From Rattus norvegicus (Eukaryota > Chordata > Mammalia > Rodentia > Muridae): a stretch of 64,000 bases of DNA. The DNA lies in NCBI RefSeq assembly GCF_036323735.1, contig NC_086021.1, forward strand, positions 131,957,476 to 132,021,475, read 5' to 3'. Below are positions 1 through 8,946 of the stretch, in pieces. Position 1 is the first letter of the stretch. Every line of letters begins with the position of its first letter. The notes below the pieces were generated by a model. That model did no database searches. It worked only from the letters and a program-made list of their open reading frames with translations, and had not been told where the DNA came from. The translations under genes and the position numbers were made by a program.

Positions 1-758
1 ATTAATCTAATCGATATTTTTTTCAAAAGACAAAGAGAGAAATGGTATTGACATTTCAGCTGTGTTCTGCTCTCCTCACAGAGATTCCATGAGGGTTCGT
101 TAGTCTCAGGACAGAGTTGCCCAATAGTCTATGAACCAGCATGGTTTTGGGGAGTTAAATAGTGGTAGGAGGAAGATTGAAATGTGCTTTAATAAAAGGC
201 ACCAGCACAACGCTGATCTGCATTGCCACCGGCAGCTTGCTGTGTGTCAGGCCACAGTGATTCCAAAGAGCCCTGTTTCTGATACAATCCTTTATGTTGA
301 GAGGCGTATTTTTCCTCTTTTCCTAGCCATCTAAACAAGGACACAAATTTCCCAGAGTGTTCATCCTGTCCGTGAAAAAAAGTGGCCCAGGGATACCAGA
401 CAAACACATTCTGCTTCCCAGCAAAGAGACTAATACTTAATGAATCCTTCAGTCCACTAATGATTTGAATGCTACTAGTACTATTAGTCCAGATTGAGTC
501 TAACATTTGTGACTTCATATCATTGCTGATCACATAAGGAATGTTTAGAAGATATGTAGAGGCTACTCTGAGAAAATTTGGGGGACAGGTCCTTTCAGAC
601 CTGAGGTATCTAATAATCTAGGCATTAGTTAGTGTAAGAATTTTAACTGAAGTAAAAAATAAAATCACTTCTTGGTCACTTTAGACACAGCTCATGTGTT
701 CTGATGCCATGAGTGATCAGTGGATACTCAGTTGGATGGCACAGGTGAAAACCACCTG
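1..758. other. Unique noncoding DNA, no recognised element
   Basis: I recognise no SINE, LINE, LTR or microsatellite here. A 114-codon minus-strand frame at 189-533 has no known domain, no signal peptide and no splice context, and I treat it as a chance frame. Base composition is ordinary for AT-rich rodent intergenic or intronic DNA. Confidence 0.5.
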
Positions 759-799
759 TATTAGTAAGAGTTCTCTAAGGGAACAGAACTATATGTTTG

Positions 800-913
800 T
801 TTTAAAAACATATATATTCATATATATGAACATTTGTATATATATATTCATAGCAAATATTGAATAGATTATTATATATACATATACACATACATATACA
901 AACACATATATAC
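800..913. repeat. AT-rich simple repeat (TATA/CATA)
   Basis: Alternating TA with occasional CA steps, interrupted by short non-repetitive pieces. It is low-complexity sequence inside the larger dispersed repeat. Confidence 0.75.
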
Positions 914-1010
914 ATATTATTGTTTACATAAATGCTTGAAAAATTAAATACAAGAAGACAGCATACTTTGGATTGTCATATGAAAAGAACAAAGCTCTCC
1001 TAAATTTTCC
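914..1010 (+). repeat. Module copy A of a triplicated/inverted ~100-bp sequence
   Basis: This ~97-bp block recurs truncated in direct orientation at about 1032-1113 (copy B) and almost complete in inverted orientation at 1679-1784 (copy C). Shared landmarks are tacataaatgcttgaaaaa, acaagaagacag and caaagctctcctaaattttcc. Copies A and C differ at only a few positions plus small gaps. I do not recognise it as a named repeat. Confidence 0.85.
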
Positions 1011-1020
1011 ACATACACAT

Positions 1021-1047
1021 ACAAACACACACACACACACACACACA
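1021..1047. repeat. (CA)n microsatellite
   Basis: About 12 CA units between module copies A and B. Confidence 0.9.
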
Positions 1048-1113
1048 TAATATTATTATTTACATAAATGCTTGAAAAAATAAAAATAGTACAAGAAGAC
1101 AGTATACTTTGTC
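1032..1113 (+). repeat. Module copy B (truncated direct copy of A)
   Basis: Begins with the same TATTATT...TTACATAAATGCTTGAAAAA stretch as copy A, then acaagaagacagtatacttt, and then breaks off into a TATA simple repeat. It lacks the last ~40 bp of A. This suggests a local tandem duplication of A followed by loss or microsatellite replacement. Confidence 0.8.
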
Positions 1114-1678
1114 ATATATATATGTATATATATATGAATTATTAGAGTGAATTGTAGACTGTGGTCCAGCTTGTCCAACAATGACGGTCTACCAAGAACA
1201 AACCCAAGAATCTAATAGTTGTTCAATCCATGAGATTCGATGGATACACTGGAATCACAGAGAAGTATGATCTAATGCCACTGAAGGATTGGATTTGCCA
1301 GTCAGGGTGGGGTCCAGCAGTCAAAGAGCAAAAGCCTCTTTCCTCTACATGTTCATATAGGCTTCCAGCAGAAGGTGTGGCCCATACTAAACATATATCT
1401 TCCCACCTCAAAAGAGCTACATCAGTGGTGGATCTTTTCATTTGAAATGATTTAATTAAAACACATTCTTACAGGTGTACCCATCTTACAGGTGTACCAA
1501 CTAGCTTCCATTTTAGCTAGTTTCCGATAGAATTGTGGTAACAACCACGAATAGACAACAGTGCTGCAGTAGAAAGACAGTGGTGTGTCCATGGGAGGGA
1601 GGTGAGAAAAGTGATCCAGCAGAGCAATGGGTCCTGCATTTGAAAATCTCAACCTGTGAACACACAAGTCTACAGAAT

Positions 1679-1784
1679 GGAAAATTTAGGAGAGCTTTGT
1701 ACTCTTCATATGACAATGCAAAGTATACTGTCTTCTTGTATTTTATTTTTAATTTTTCAAGCATTTATGTTAACAATAATATTT
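1679..1784 (-). repeat. Module copy C (inverted copy of A)
   Basis: The reverse complement matches copy A over its whole length, including the ttaggagagctttg/caaagctctcctaa and gacagtatacttt landmarks. With copy A it forms an imperfect inverted repeat with arms of ~100 bp around a ~670-bp spacer, so a long stem-loop is possible. Confidence 0.85.
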
Positions 1785-1930
1785 AAGCAGCAATCAAAAC
1801 ATAAAACAAAATGCATGATTAAAATATAGTATAAAGTCACAGAAAACCACCCTACTTGGGAATTTTAGTAGCGGCCCAGTGGCTACTTGGAATGCTTATG
1901 TTCTTTCTATGTCTATTACTGTCTGACTGT

Positions 1931-1933
1931 CTT

Positions 1934-1996
<63 letters not shown>

Positions 1997-2166
1997 GTGT
2001 GTATATATGTCATTTATCTACCATCTATTATCTATGTATCATTTACTAATTCATCTCTGTATCTGTCATCTATCTATCTATCTATCTATCTATGTATATA
2101 TATGTCATTTATCTACCATCTATCTATTATCTATGTATCATTTACTAATTCATCTCTGTATCTGTC

Positions 2167-2216
<50 letters not shown>
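1931..2216. repeat. (TCTA)n/(GATA)n array with a ~95-bp internal duplication
   Basis: Three TCTA runs (about 1931-1996, 2067-2093 and 2167-2216) are separated by two near-identical spacers starting at about 2002 and 2097 that share catttatctaccatctat and atcatttactaattcatctc. The array is therefore both a tetranucleotide microsatellite and a two-copy ~95-bp minisatellite. Open frames across it encode only repeated Ile/Tyr/Leu/Ser and are artefacts. Confidence 0.95.
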
Positions 2217-3829
2217 GGTCTAAGAACCTATGTATTCACCCATCTGTCTAACATAACCCAAACTGGACTTGGAACAACTTTTATTCTCTATTATCTGACA
2301 GTAGCTCCATAAACAAGAGTGACTAAAATACCCCATGACAGGATTATTGTGATGACCCTTTTGGAAACTTAAGGGCAAATTAGCCTCCTTGCCAGCCTGT
2401 CAGGTCTAAGAATGGCCTGAGACACTATCACTATATTATCTTCCAGTGCCCCAGTTCAGTGTTAGACATTTGTTCAATGCCCAGGGTGCTAATGGAGACC
2501 AGCCTTTTGCGTGTGCTTAGATGCTGGCCCTGTGTCTTCATTGCTGCTCCCACTTTGTGCTGTACTGTGTAACTCACTATGTGTTATGCCAGTGTTCTGG
2601 CTACTTTTCTGGGCAGCTCCATGGCTTGTTCTACCATTCCAGATTTCTCTGTGAAGCTGGGACTGGAAAACAAACAGCACCATGTAATTATCTTTGCAAC
2701 ACTCTCCTCTAAGACTTCCAATTTAATAGAATTGCCAAGATTTGAAAACATTAAAACAAAAATGAGCTTGTTAGAGTAGATTAGGCTTCATAAATGTGTT
2801 CCCATCTTATTATAAAACATTGATTTCTGTGGTCACTGCCTCTAAATTATTGAAAACTGGGTGGACTGCCTTAATCAGCAAGAAGAAATGTCATCAGCAG
2901 AGAGCTATAGAAGTTGGTATGGGAGGGTGCGTGGAGAGCAAGGGAGAGTAGACCCCAGCAGAGTGGTCAGTGGAGAACATCAGAGGAGACACTGTTCTGC
3001 CATCGTGCAACCTGACAAAAGCCAGCCCAGACTTGGATAGGAGGGGAAGTCTCCTGTGCTACACAGTATGCATAAACACAGAACCCCAAGATTACACAGC
3101 TGGCATAGTAATTCTTTCTAGACAAGGAGAACTGTAGTACCTTCATCCTCTAGTCTCTTAGGATCCCCATCAGATAGTGAAGCATACATGCATGCTGACC
3201 TCTCTCCTAGACTCTTACATGGATTAACCACCCCGAAGGAATCTGCACTAGACTCTGGGCTCCTTGGAAATCACAGTAGTCAGTGTGGAGAAAGAAGAGT
3301 GCTCTTGAAGCCTCTTAACAATGAGTTTTGAGAGTTGGTCTGTGGCTGCAGCCAGCCACAGCACTGCCTACAACTGTTTGTGAGATAGAGACGGGCTATT
3401 AGGCAGCTGCACATCTCAGCCCTGTGCTTGCCACTCCTTGGTCATGTTCTTGTTCCTAGAGCACTAGCTGACTGCAAAGCTAAGTTCCTTGAGGCAGGGC
3501 CAGTAAGCCAATGACCTTCTAAAGGCAACAGCTTGACACTTTTCATTTGTTCGAAGAAAATAGCGATCACCCAACCTCAAACCAAATCCAGTTATTGAAG
3601 CAACCTGACTCCTTTAATATACCGCCTGAACTTCTGACTTCCTTAGCATATTTTCTGATTGCTATGACTTTCTTTTATCCAAATTGTGTTCATTAGAAAA
3701 AAATATCTCCCAGTGATAATAAAAACAGCAGCAGCATTCAGCCACAAAATGGCACTAGGAATATTTAACCATTTAGATGAAAATTCATATGATGAAACTT
3801 GTAAGACTCAATGAAGTAAATTAAAGAAA
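2217..3829. other. Unique noncoding DNA, nothing recognised
   Basis: No repeat family, LTR ends, tRNA-like boxes or long simple repeat recognised. Short open frames (for example 2521-2712 plus) have no identifiable domain. Confidence 0.45.
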
Positions 3830-3859
3830 ACATAAATATGTGAGGTCATCCAGCCTTCA

Positions 3860-5100
3860 GAGATCACAAGGGTCAGTGCTGTCAAAATGGCCAATGTCTC
3901 CTCCAGATTCAACACAATTGTCTCAAATGCCAATGACATTCTTCACAAAACTACCAACAGCAAGCATAGAATTTTTATGGCACCATAAAATACCAATAAA
4001 ATTAATTAATTATCTGGCTAATTAATTCACAGTGGCCAAGCTAACTTCAACAACAAACTATAAGACATTATAACTACCTGATATCAGAGTCTATGGGCTT
4101 AGCATAAAAACAGACACATAGACAAATTGAGCAATACAGAATCAAGAAGAGACACACGGGGTTGGGGATTTAGCTCAGTGGTAGAGCATTTGCCTAACAA
4201 GCACAAGGCCCTGGGTTCAGTCCCCAGCTCCGGAAAAAAAAAGAAAGAGACACACACACTTAGAGCTAACTGTATTTTGAGAAAGGTGTTCAGAGCTTTT
4301 TTTTCCATTGGGGAAAAAAGTCTTTTTAGTAACTAGATAGCTACATGTAGATAACTAAAATGAGAACACTCTGTGCCTTGGAACACTGCTAAGCGATGCC
4401 AAGTGGATTAAATAGTTATATGTAAGACTTAGAAGTATGAACTTTTTAAAAGGAAACATACAGATATGTTAGAACCTGATAATAGTCAAATTATTTGAAC
4501 AGGATCCCCAAATCACAGGAAACAAAACATAAACAGGTAACTGGGAAGTGGGATTCCATGGGAGTAAAACAGCTTCAGAACTGAAATGCAAACAGAAGGC
4601 AGAAGGCAGAGACAGCATATGAAATAGAGGAAATATTTGCAAGGAATAAATGTGTCAAAGGGTTGAAATCTGGAACACAGCAAGGACCTGAAAATACTCA
4701 ACAGCACAAAGACAAACACCCACTTTTAAAAGTGGAAAAGAGACCTAAATGGACTCTTCTCAAAGGAAGATAGGAAAAGTGCTAGTAGGAATATGAAAAG
4801 AGAGAAAGCCAATGTCACTCATCAGGGAAACATGAGTCATAAAGAACAATGACTTTCCATCAAAACGACTGAAGATAGCAAGTGTCAGGTGAGGATGCAG
4901 GAATATTAATTAGTGCAGCCATACATTAAAACACTAGCAAGTGCTTCAAAACTAAAATAAGAAAATAGAAACAACATATGTTCCAGCATTCCCACTAGTA
5001 GAGATATAGCCAAAGGAAATAAAATCAGTATGTCAAAGAGACAGCTACAGTCCCATGTTCCTTACAGCTCGGTTCACAGTATCCTGGGTGAGGACATCCT
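3860..5100 (+). pseudogene. L1 ORF2 remnant (reverse transcriptase downstream region and C-terminus)
   Basis: L1 ORF2 encodes an endonuclease/reverse transcriptase that drives target-primed retrotransposition. Only the part after the catalytic core is represented, and it is recognisable at the nucleotide level in ORF2 order. Frameshifts and stops are frequent and no frame exceeds ~70 codons across it. The ID element at 4158-4245 breaks it further. No function is expected. Confidence 0.65.
4158..4245 (+). mobile_element. ID SINE (BC1-related), copy 1
   Basis: tRNA-Ala-like head with A box (tagctcagtgg near 4170) and B box (gggttcagtcc near 4213), followed by 'ccccagctccgg' and an A-rich tail. 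The same ~14-bp sequence (around agagacacac) lies at 4144-4157 and about 4242-4255 and marks the TSD. The B box carries A where the rat consensus has G (gttcAgtcc), so this copy is slightly diverged. It is inserted in the old L1. Confidence 0.95.
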
Positions 5101-5140
5101 AGGTGCCCATCATCTGAGGACAGGAGAAAGAAGAGATGAT

Positions 5141-5479
5141 AGACCAGAGCCCCCAGGGACTAAACTACCAACCAGTGAGAACACATGGCTCCAGCCACAT
5201 ATGTAGCAGATGATGGCATTATCCAGCATCAATAGGAGGAAAAGCCCTAGGTCCTGGGAAGGCTTGTATCCCCAGTGTAGGGGAAGGCCAGGGCATTGAG
5301 GTGGGAGTAGGTGGGTGGGAGTGGGAGCATCCTCATAGACCCAGGGGGAGGGGGGAGGAGGGATGGGAGAGAGGAAAAGGGGATAACATTTGAAATGTAA
5401 ATACATAAAATATCCAAGAAAAATTAAATAAAAATAGCTAAATTTTAAATAAATAGGATGTGTTAAAAAGCATTATAAA
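5141..5479 (+). mobile_element. Rodent L1 3' UTR, 5'-truncated insertion in the ancient L1
   Basis: Contains the rodent L1 3' UTR landmarks in order: ccagagcccccagggac, the ctccagccacatatgtagca block, gaggaaaagccctaggtcct, a G/A-rich polypurine tract at about 5300-5380, and ggggataacatttgaaatgt. A 10-bp direct repeat, aagagatgat, occurs at 5131-5140 and 5480-5489, and the ancient L1 reads through once it is removed. After the usual L1 end (about 5432) there are ~45 extra AT-rich bases with an AATAAA before the TSD, so a short 3' transduction is possible. Confidence 0.85.
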
Positions 5480-5950
5480 AAGAGATGATTGATGATGTAC
5501 AAGACAGAAAAGAACTAAATCCTGCCATTTATCAAAGCAGAGACCGCCATATTCCATGAAAAGAGGCAATCATAGAATGACACAAAGCACACAATTTCTC
5601 TTGTGGGGAATATTGTTAAATAACCATTTTAACGTTGAGGTGGATTGGTAGTTATCCAAGATCTGAAGGAGTTTAGGGAAGGGCTATGGAGTAGCCCAGC
5701 AAAGGGCACTAAGCTACAGTTACAGTCCAGTGTGCTACTGCATAGTAGAGTGTCCAGATAGTATAAAGAACTATATTTCACAGTATGATAGAAAAGGATT
5801 TTGAAAGCTTTACTATAAAGAAGTAATATGTTTGGAATGATAGATGTGCTTAAATCGATCTGTAGTATACAAATATGATTTTACAGTGTGTAATACACTT
5901 TTAATATTATAAAACATTTTATGTATCAATCAAAATTAATTTAATACTCA

Positions 5951-6171
5951 AAGCAGAAAATTCACCGAAAAAAGTCCCTGACCTTTATGTGTGATAACTT
6001 AATTTTGTCCTCACAAATTTTTTAGGAGATACATATTAATATTCTGTTCTACAGAAAAACATGAGGTACAGAAGTAACTGATCCAAAGTCACAGAACTAC
6101 AGGGCTGGATTTTTAACCTTGAAGCCATGTGATGTGATTTCAGAATCTGGACTCCAAACCAATTGGAATAT
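5951..6171. other. Short unique stretch
   Basis: AT-rich sequence between the ancient L1 end and the next repeat. Nothing is recognised. Confidence 0.4.
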
Positions 6172-7023
6172 TTAGTTTTGTCAACTTGACAAAAACTAGA
6201 GTAATCTGGAAAAGAGACCTTCAGTTGAGGAAGAGTGGCTTATGCTTGGTGAATAAGTGATGGGAGAGGGCCCAGTCTCCTGAGGTGAGGTTTCCCCTGG
6301 GCAGGTAGTCCTAGGTTGTATAACAAAGAGACCCCATATGAACAACAATGCCAACCAACCCGAGCTTCCAGGGACTAAGCCACTACCCAAAGGCTATACA
6401 TGGACTGACCCTGGGCTCCAACCTCATAGGTAGCAATGAATATCCTAGTAAGAGCACCAGTGGAAGGGGAAGCCCTGGGTCCTGCTAAGACTGAACCCCC
6501 AGTGAACTAGACTGTTGGGGGGAGGGCGGTAATGGGGGGAGGATGGGGAGGGGAACACCCATAAAGAAGGGGAGGAGGAGGGGCTAGGGGGATGTTGGCC
6601 CAGAAACCGGGAAAGGAATAACAATCGAAATGTAAATAAGAAATACTCAAGTTAATAAAGAAAAAGAAAGAGCTTTGGATCACACAGGGAAGTATTAAAC
6701 AATGCAGTCATGTGCATGAAGCCTTACCCGGATATTACTAGAAGTAGCACAACACTATGTGTATACTTTTGTACCAACAATAAAAATAACTTACCTTAAT
6801 AAAAAAAAAGAAAAACAAAAAAAAAAAAACAAAGCAGGTTGAGCAAGAAGGTATAGAAAGCAAGGCAGTAAGGAGTATTCCTTGTGGTTTATGCTTCAAG
6901 CTATTGCCTTGAGTTCCTGTATTGGCTTTTCGAGTAGTCTCTAACCAATAAGCTAAAACAAATGCTTTTGTCCCCAAGTTGGCTTTATCAGTGTTTTATA
7001 ACAGCAACCAAAAGCAGACTAGG
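6172..7023 (+). repeat. Rodent dispersed repeat ('tgtcaacttgacaaaaactagagt' type), split by an L1
   Basis: The left part (6178-6328) begins with tttgtcaacttgacaaaaac and runs through cctgggcaggtagtcctagg. The right part (6828-7023) resumes with aaagcaggttgagcaag and ends near aaccaaaagcagactagga. The two halves join exactly as in other copies of this very common rodent repeat once 6329-6827 is removed. Related copies lie at about 15.35, 27.3 and 48.05 kb. I cannot assign a formal family name. Confidence 0.75.
6329..6827 (+). mobile_element. Young rat L1 3' end with probable 3' transduction
   Basis: 6329-6660 is a 5'-truncated rat L1 3' end: accccatatgaacaacaatg, the gggaagccctgggtcctgct block, a G-rich tract at about 6515-6560, and aataacaatcgaaatgtaaa running to ttaataaag. 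It does not end in a clean poly(A): a short A/G-rich stretch is followed by ~130 bp of unrelated sequence (6673-6800) and then a second AATAAA (about 6779 and 6798) and a long A-rich tail (6801-6828). The 7-bp repeat aacaaag occurs at 6322-6328 and 6828-6834 and bounds the whole unit, and the host repeat is continuous across it. Confidence 0.8.
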
Positions 7024-7345
7024 ATGCCACTGTAGTTACTCTCCTGTAGTAGAATACTCATTGTGATCCTAAAAGCCTAGCAGAAAGTAGCCATTGAGCA
7101 AGAGATGCTGTTGGGGGGATGTTCTAGTTTTATTCTGTTGCTGTTTGGAAATTTCTTGAGCAAAATAATCATAAGTGAGGAAAGGGTTTAGACTAACAAT
7201 TATAGATCACAGTGTATTGTTGAGGGAAATCTAGGCAGGAGCTTAAAGGCAGGCCTGCTTCTATTCCACACATCACTACATTTGACCAAAGAATTCACTT
7301 CAAAGCCACATAAGTACAGTAGGAACCATTAAGGATGGTGCATGT

Positions 7346-7430
7346 GGGAGTTGGGGATTTAGCTCAGTGGTAGAGTGCTTGCCTAGCAAGTGCAAGGCCC
7401 TGGGTTCAGTCCCCAGCTCTGGAAAAAAAA
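7346..7430 (+). mobile_element. ID SINE (BC1-related), copy 2
   Basis: A box tagctcagtgg and B box gggttcagtcc are present, with tail ggaaaaaaaaa. Direct repeats aaggatggtgcatg (7331-7344) and gggatgatgcatg (about 7432-7444) form a TSD with one or two substitutions. It is inserted into the split dispersed repeat. It is older than the 8.8-kb copy, judging by the imperfect TSD and the substitutions in the head (tagagtgctt). Confidence 0.93.
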
Positions 7431-7470
7431 AGGGATGATGCATGCTAGCTGGATCATGGTTATATTTCTT

Positions 7471-8229
7471 TTTTGTTGGTTATTTTATTTATTTACATTT
7501 CAAATGTGATCCCCCTTCTCAGTTTTTCCTCCACAAGCTCCCATCCTCTCTTCCCTCCCCTTGCCTCTATGAGGGTACTCACTCACCCACCCACTCCAGC
7601 CTCAGAGCCCTAGCATTCCACTATCTTGGGTCATCGAGCCTCCACAGGACAAAGGGGCACACTGCCTAGTGATGCCAGATAAGGCAGTTCTATGCTACAC
7701 ATCCAGCTGGAGCCATGGGTACCCTTGTGTACTCTTTGAATGGTGGTTTAGTCCCTGGGAGATTAGGGGTTCTGGTTGGTTGATATTGTTGTTCTTCCTA
7801 TGGGGTTGTAAACCCCTTCAGCTCCTACAGTCCTTACCCTAATTGCCTATTGGGGTCCCTGCACTCAGTTCAGTGTATATCCACACCTCTATTGGTCAGG
7901 CTCTGGCAGAGCCTCTCAGGGGACAGCTATTCCGAGTTCCTGTCAGTAAGCAGTTCTTGGCATTATCAATAGTGTCTGGGTTTGGTGTGAGCAGATGAGA
8001 TGGATTGCAAGGTAGGAGGAACCCATGCCACTGACTGGGTAAGGGTTCCTGTGTTCCTGGATCCTGGGGGTCCCAGTTATGCTGGGTGGTAAGGCAGATA
8101 TTGTGGCCTCACCTATGATCCTGGACATGTTAGAGCACCTAGGAGGTCAAGCTTCCTCTGGGTGTTTTAGGAATAGGTGCAGAACCAGTGCCCAAGGTCT
8201 GCTCCAGGCACAGGTTCAAGCCAGAAGCA
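7471..8229 (-). mobile_element. L1 insertion, antisense 3' UTR plus an unresolved 5' segment
   Basis: From 7471 the plus strand shows the reverse complement of a rodent L1 3' end: ttatttacatttcaaatgtg, ccactatcttgggtcatcga, cagctggagccatgggtacc, tttagtccctgggag. It continues to about 8000 (atagtgtctgggtttggtgt). Beyond 8005 the sequence (tcctgggggtcccag near 8062, caagcttcctctgggtgttt near 8149) is not 3' UTR and recalls a rodent L1 5' region, without certainty. The 12-bp repeat gttatatttctt at 7459-7470 and 8230-8241 bounds the whole insertion, so it arrived as one unit with an internal deletion or rearrangement. Confidence 0.75.
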
Positions 8230-8424
8230 GTTATATTTCTTATACAGTGGAAGACCACCTGCCGAAGAATGGTGCTGCCCATAGTGGACTGTATATTCCA
8301 AGATGAGTTATCAGTCAAGACATGTTCACAGTCCAGTTTCTTCTAGGTCATTCTTCAACTAAGACTCTCTCTCAGATGACTCTAGACTTTGTCAAGTTAA
8401 GAGTTAAAACTAACCAGGACAGGG

Positions 8425-8811
8425 AATCTATAAATGTGAGCTTACCTTCTATGCTATCCACACTGAGGACTAGGTAAATAATTATATGTAGGATGCTCTC
8501 TTACATTTTATTTTTTAAACTACAAAGATAGTGATCTCCAGATAATAGTGTTAAACCACAGACAGGGCAGGAAGCAAGCTATGATCCCTTTTGAGCACTT
8601 ATATGAAGCCCACAAATAAGACCATGTCCTTACTTCTGAGAAATCAGAACAAAGCATGGTATCCACAGTATTAGCAGATCATTTATAGAAAGGAAGTTGA
8701 AAATATATCATTCAGACAGAAGTGAAGTGCACACCCAGCACAGAAAGGAAGCTGACAAAACTAAGACATGTGCGTTAGGGTCTGGACCAGATCCAGCTCG
8801 GTGAGCTTCTT
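8425..8811. other. Unique noncoding DNA
   Basis: No repeat or coding signal recognised between the split repeat and the third ID element. Confidence 0.4.
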
Positions 8812-8825
8812 AAAAGTTGAGTCTT

Positions 8826-8932
8826 GGGGGCTGGGGATTTAGCTCAGTGGTAGAGCGCTTACCTAGGAAGCGCAAGGCCCTGGGTTCGGTCCCCAGCTCC
8901 GAAAAAAAGAACCAAAAAAAAAAAAAAAAAAA
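8826..8932 (+). mobile_element. ID SINE (BC1-related), copy 3, young
   Basis: Near-consensus rat ID: A box tagctcagtgg, a gagcgctt stem, an intact B box gggttcggtcc, ccccagctccg, and the BC1-like A-rich region aaaaaaagaacc followed by a ~24-bp A run. A perfect 14-bp TSD, aaaagttgagtctt, is present at 8812-8825 and 8933-8946. The intact internal RNA polymerase III boxes, the perfect TSD and the long pure A tail indicate a recent insertion. This is a SINE, not a tRNA gene: no anticodon arm or acceptor pairing is kept. Confidence 0.97.
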
Positions 8933-8946
8933 AAAAGTTGAGTCTT

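Larger units (their letters stand above)
759..1560 (+). repeat. Rodent dispersed repeat of the 'ttctctaagggaacagaact' type, diverged
   Basis: The left edge (about 763-790) and the internal phrases near 1155 (gactgtggtccagcttgtcc) and 1366 (cttccagcagaaggtgtggc) match a very common rodent repeat that I know by sequence but cannot name. A TATA-rich microsatellite that usually sits inside this repeat is expanded here (about 800-1140). The right end near 1540 (aacaaccacgaatag) also fits the consensus end. Many mismatches indicate an old copy. Family class is not determined. Confidence 0.6.
3830..5950 (+). mobile_element. Ancient L1 (L1M-like) fragment: ORF2 C-terminal part and 3' UTR
   Basis: Reads as degenerate L1 ORF2 from about 3860 (aaaatggccaatgtctcctc, then cttcacaaaactaccaacag) through a step near 4095 (aaaacagacacatagacaaa), to 'tggttccagcattcccactagtagagatatagcc'-like sequence around 4980-5020 and 'ggtgcccatcatctgaggac' near 5101. 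It resumes after 5490 with an old L1-type 3' UTR (ttcacagtatgatag at 5777, cttttaatattataaaacat at about 5900). It is heavily mutated with no usable frame. It carries two later insertions, an ID SINE at 4158-4245 and a younger L1 3' end at 5141-5479. The mammalian-wide subfamily is inferred. Confidence 0.75.
7121..8424 (-). repeat. Rodent dispersed repeat ('gttctagttttattctgttgc' type), split by an ID and an L1
   Basis: The left part (about 7121-7345) starts at gttctagttttattctgttg and contains tgagggaaatctaggcagga. The right part (8230-8424) contains the usual far end (gaagaccacctgccgaagaa, then gtcaagttaagagttaaaac). Inserted between them are the ID SINE at 7346-7430 and a minus-strand L1 at 7471-8229. 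The family is common in rodents but I cannot name it. The strand given is arbitrary: this orientation is opposite to the 6.17-kb copy. Confidence 0.65.

Noticed and set aside
759..1560. LTR element ends
   Set aside because: No TG...CA termini with matching short TSD, and no poly(A) signal in LTR spacing.
1931..2216. CRISPR-like alternation of repeats and spacers
   Set aside because: Repeats are tetranucleotide microsatellite runs of unequal length in a mammalian genome.
1856..2312. Long plus-strand frames of 131 and 141 codons
   Set aside because: They translate the TCTA array into Ser-Ile-Tyr-Leu repeats in two frames at once; microsatellite artefact.
4158..8932. Three tRNA-Ala-like genes
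   Set aside because: Each is an ID SINE head with A tail and TSD; the tRNA secondary structure is not preserved and they are retroposons.
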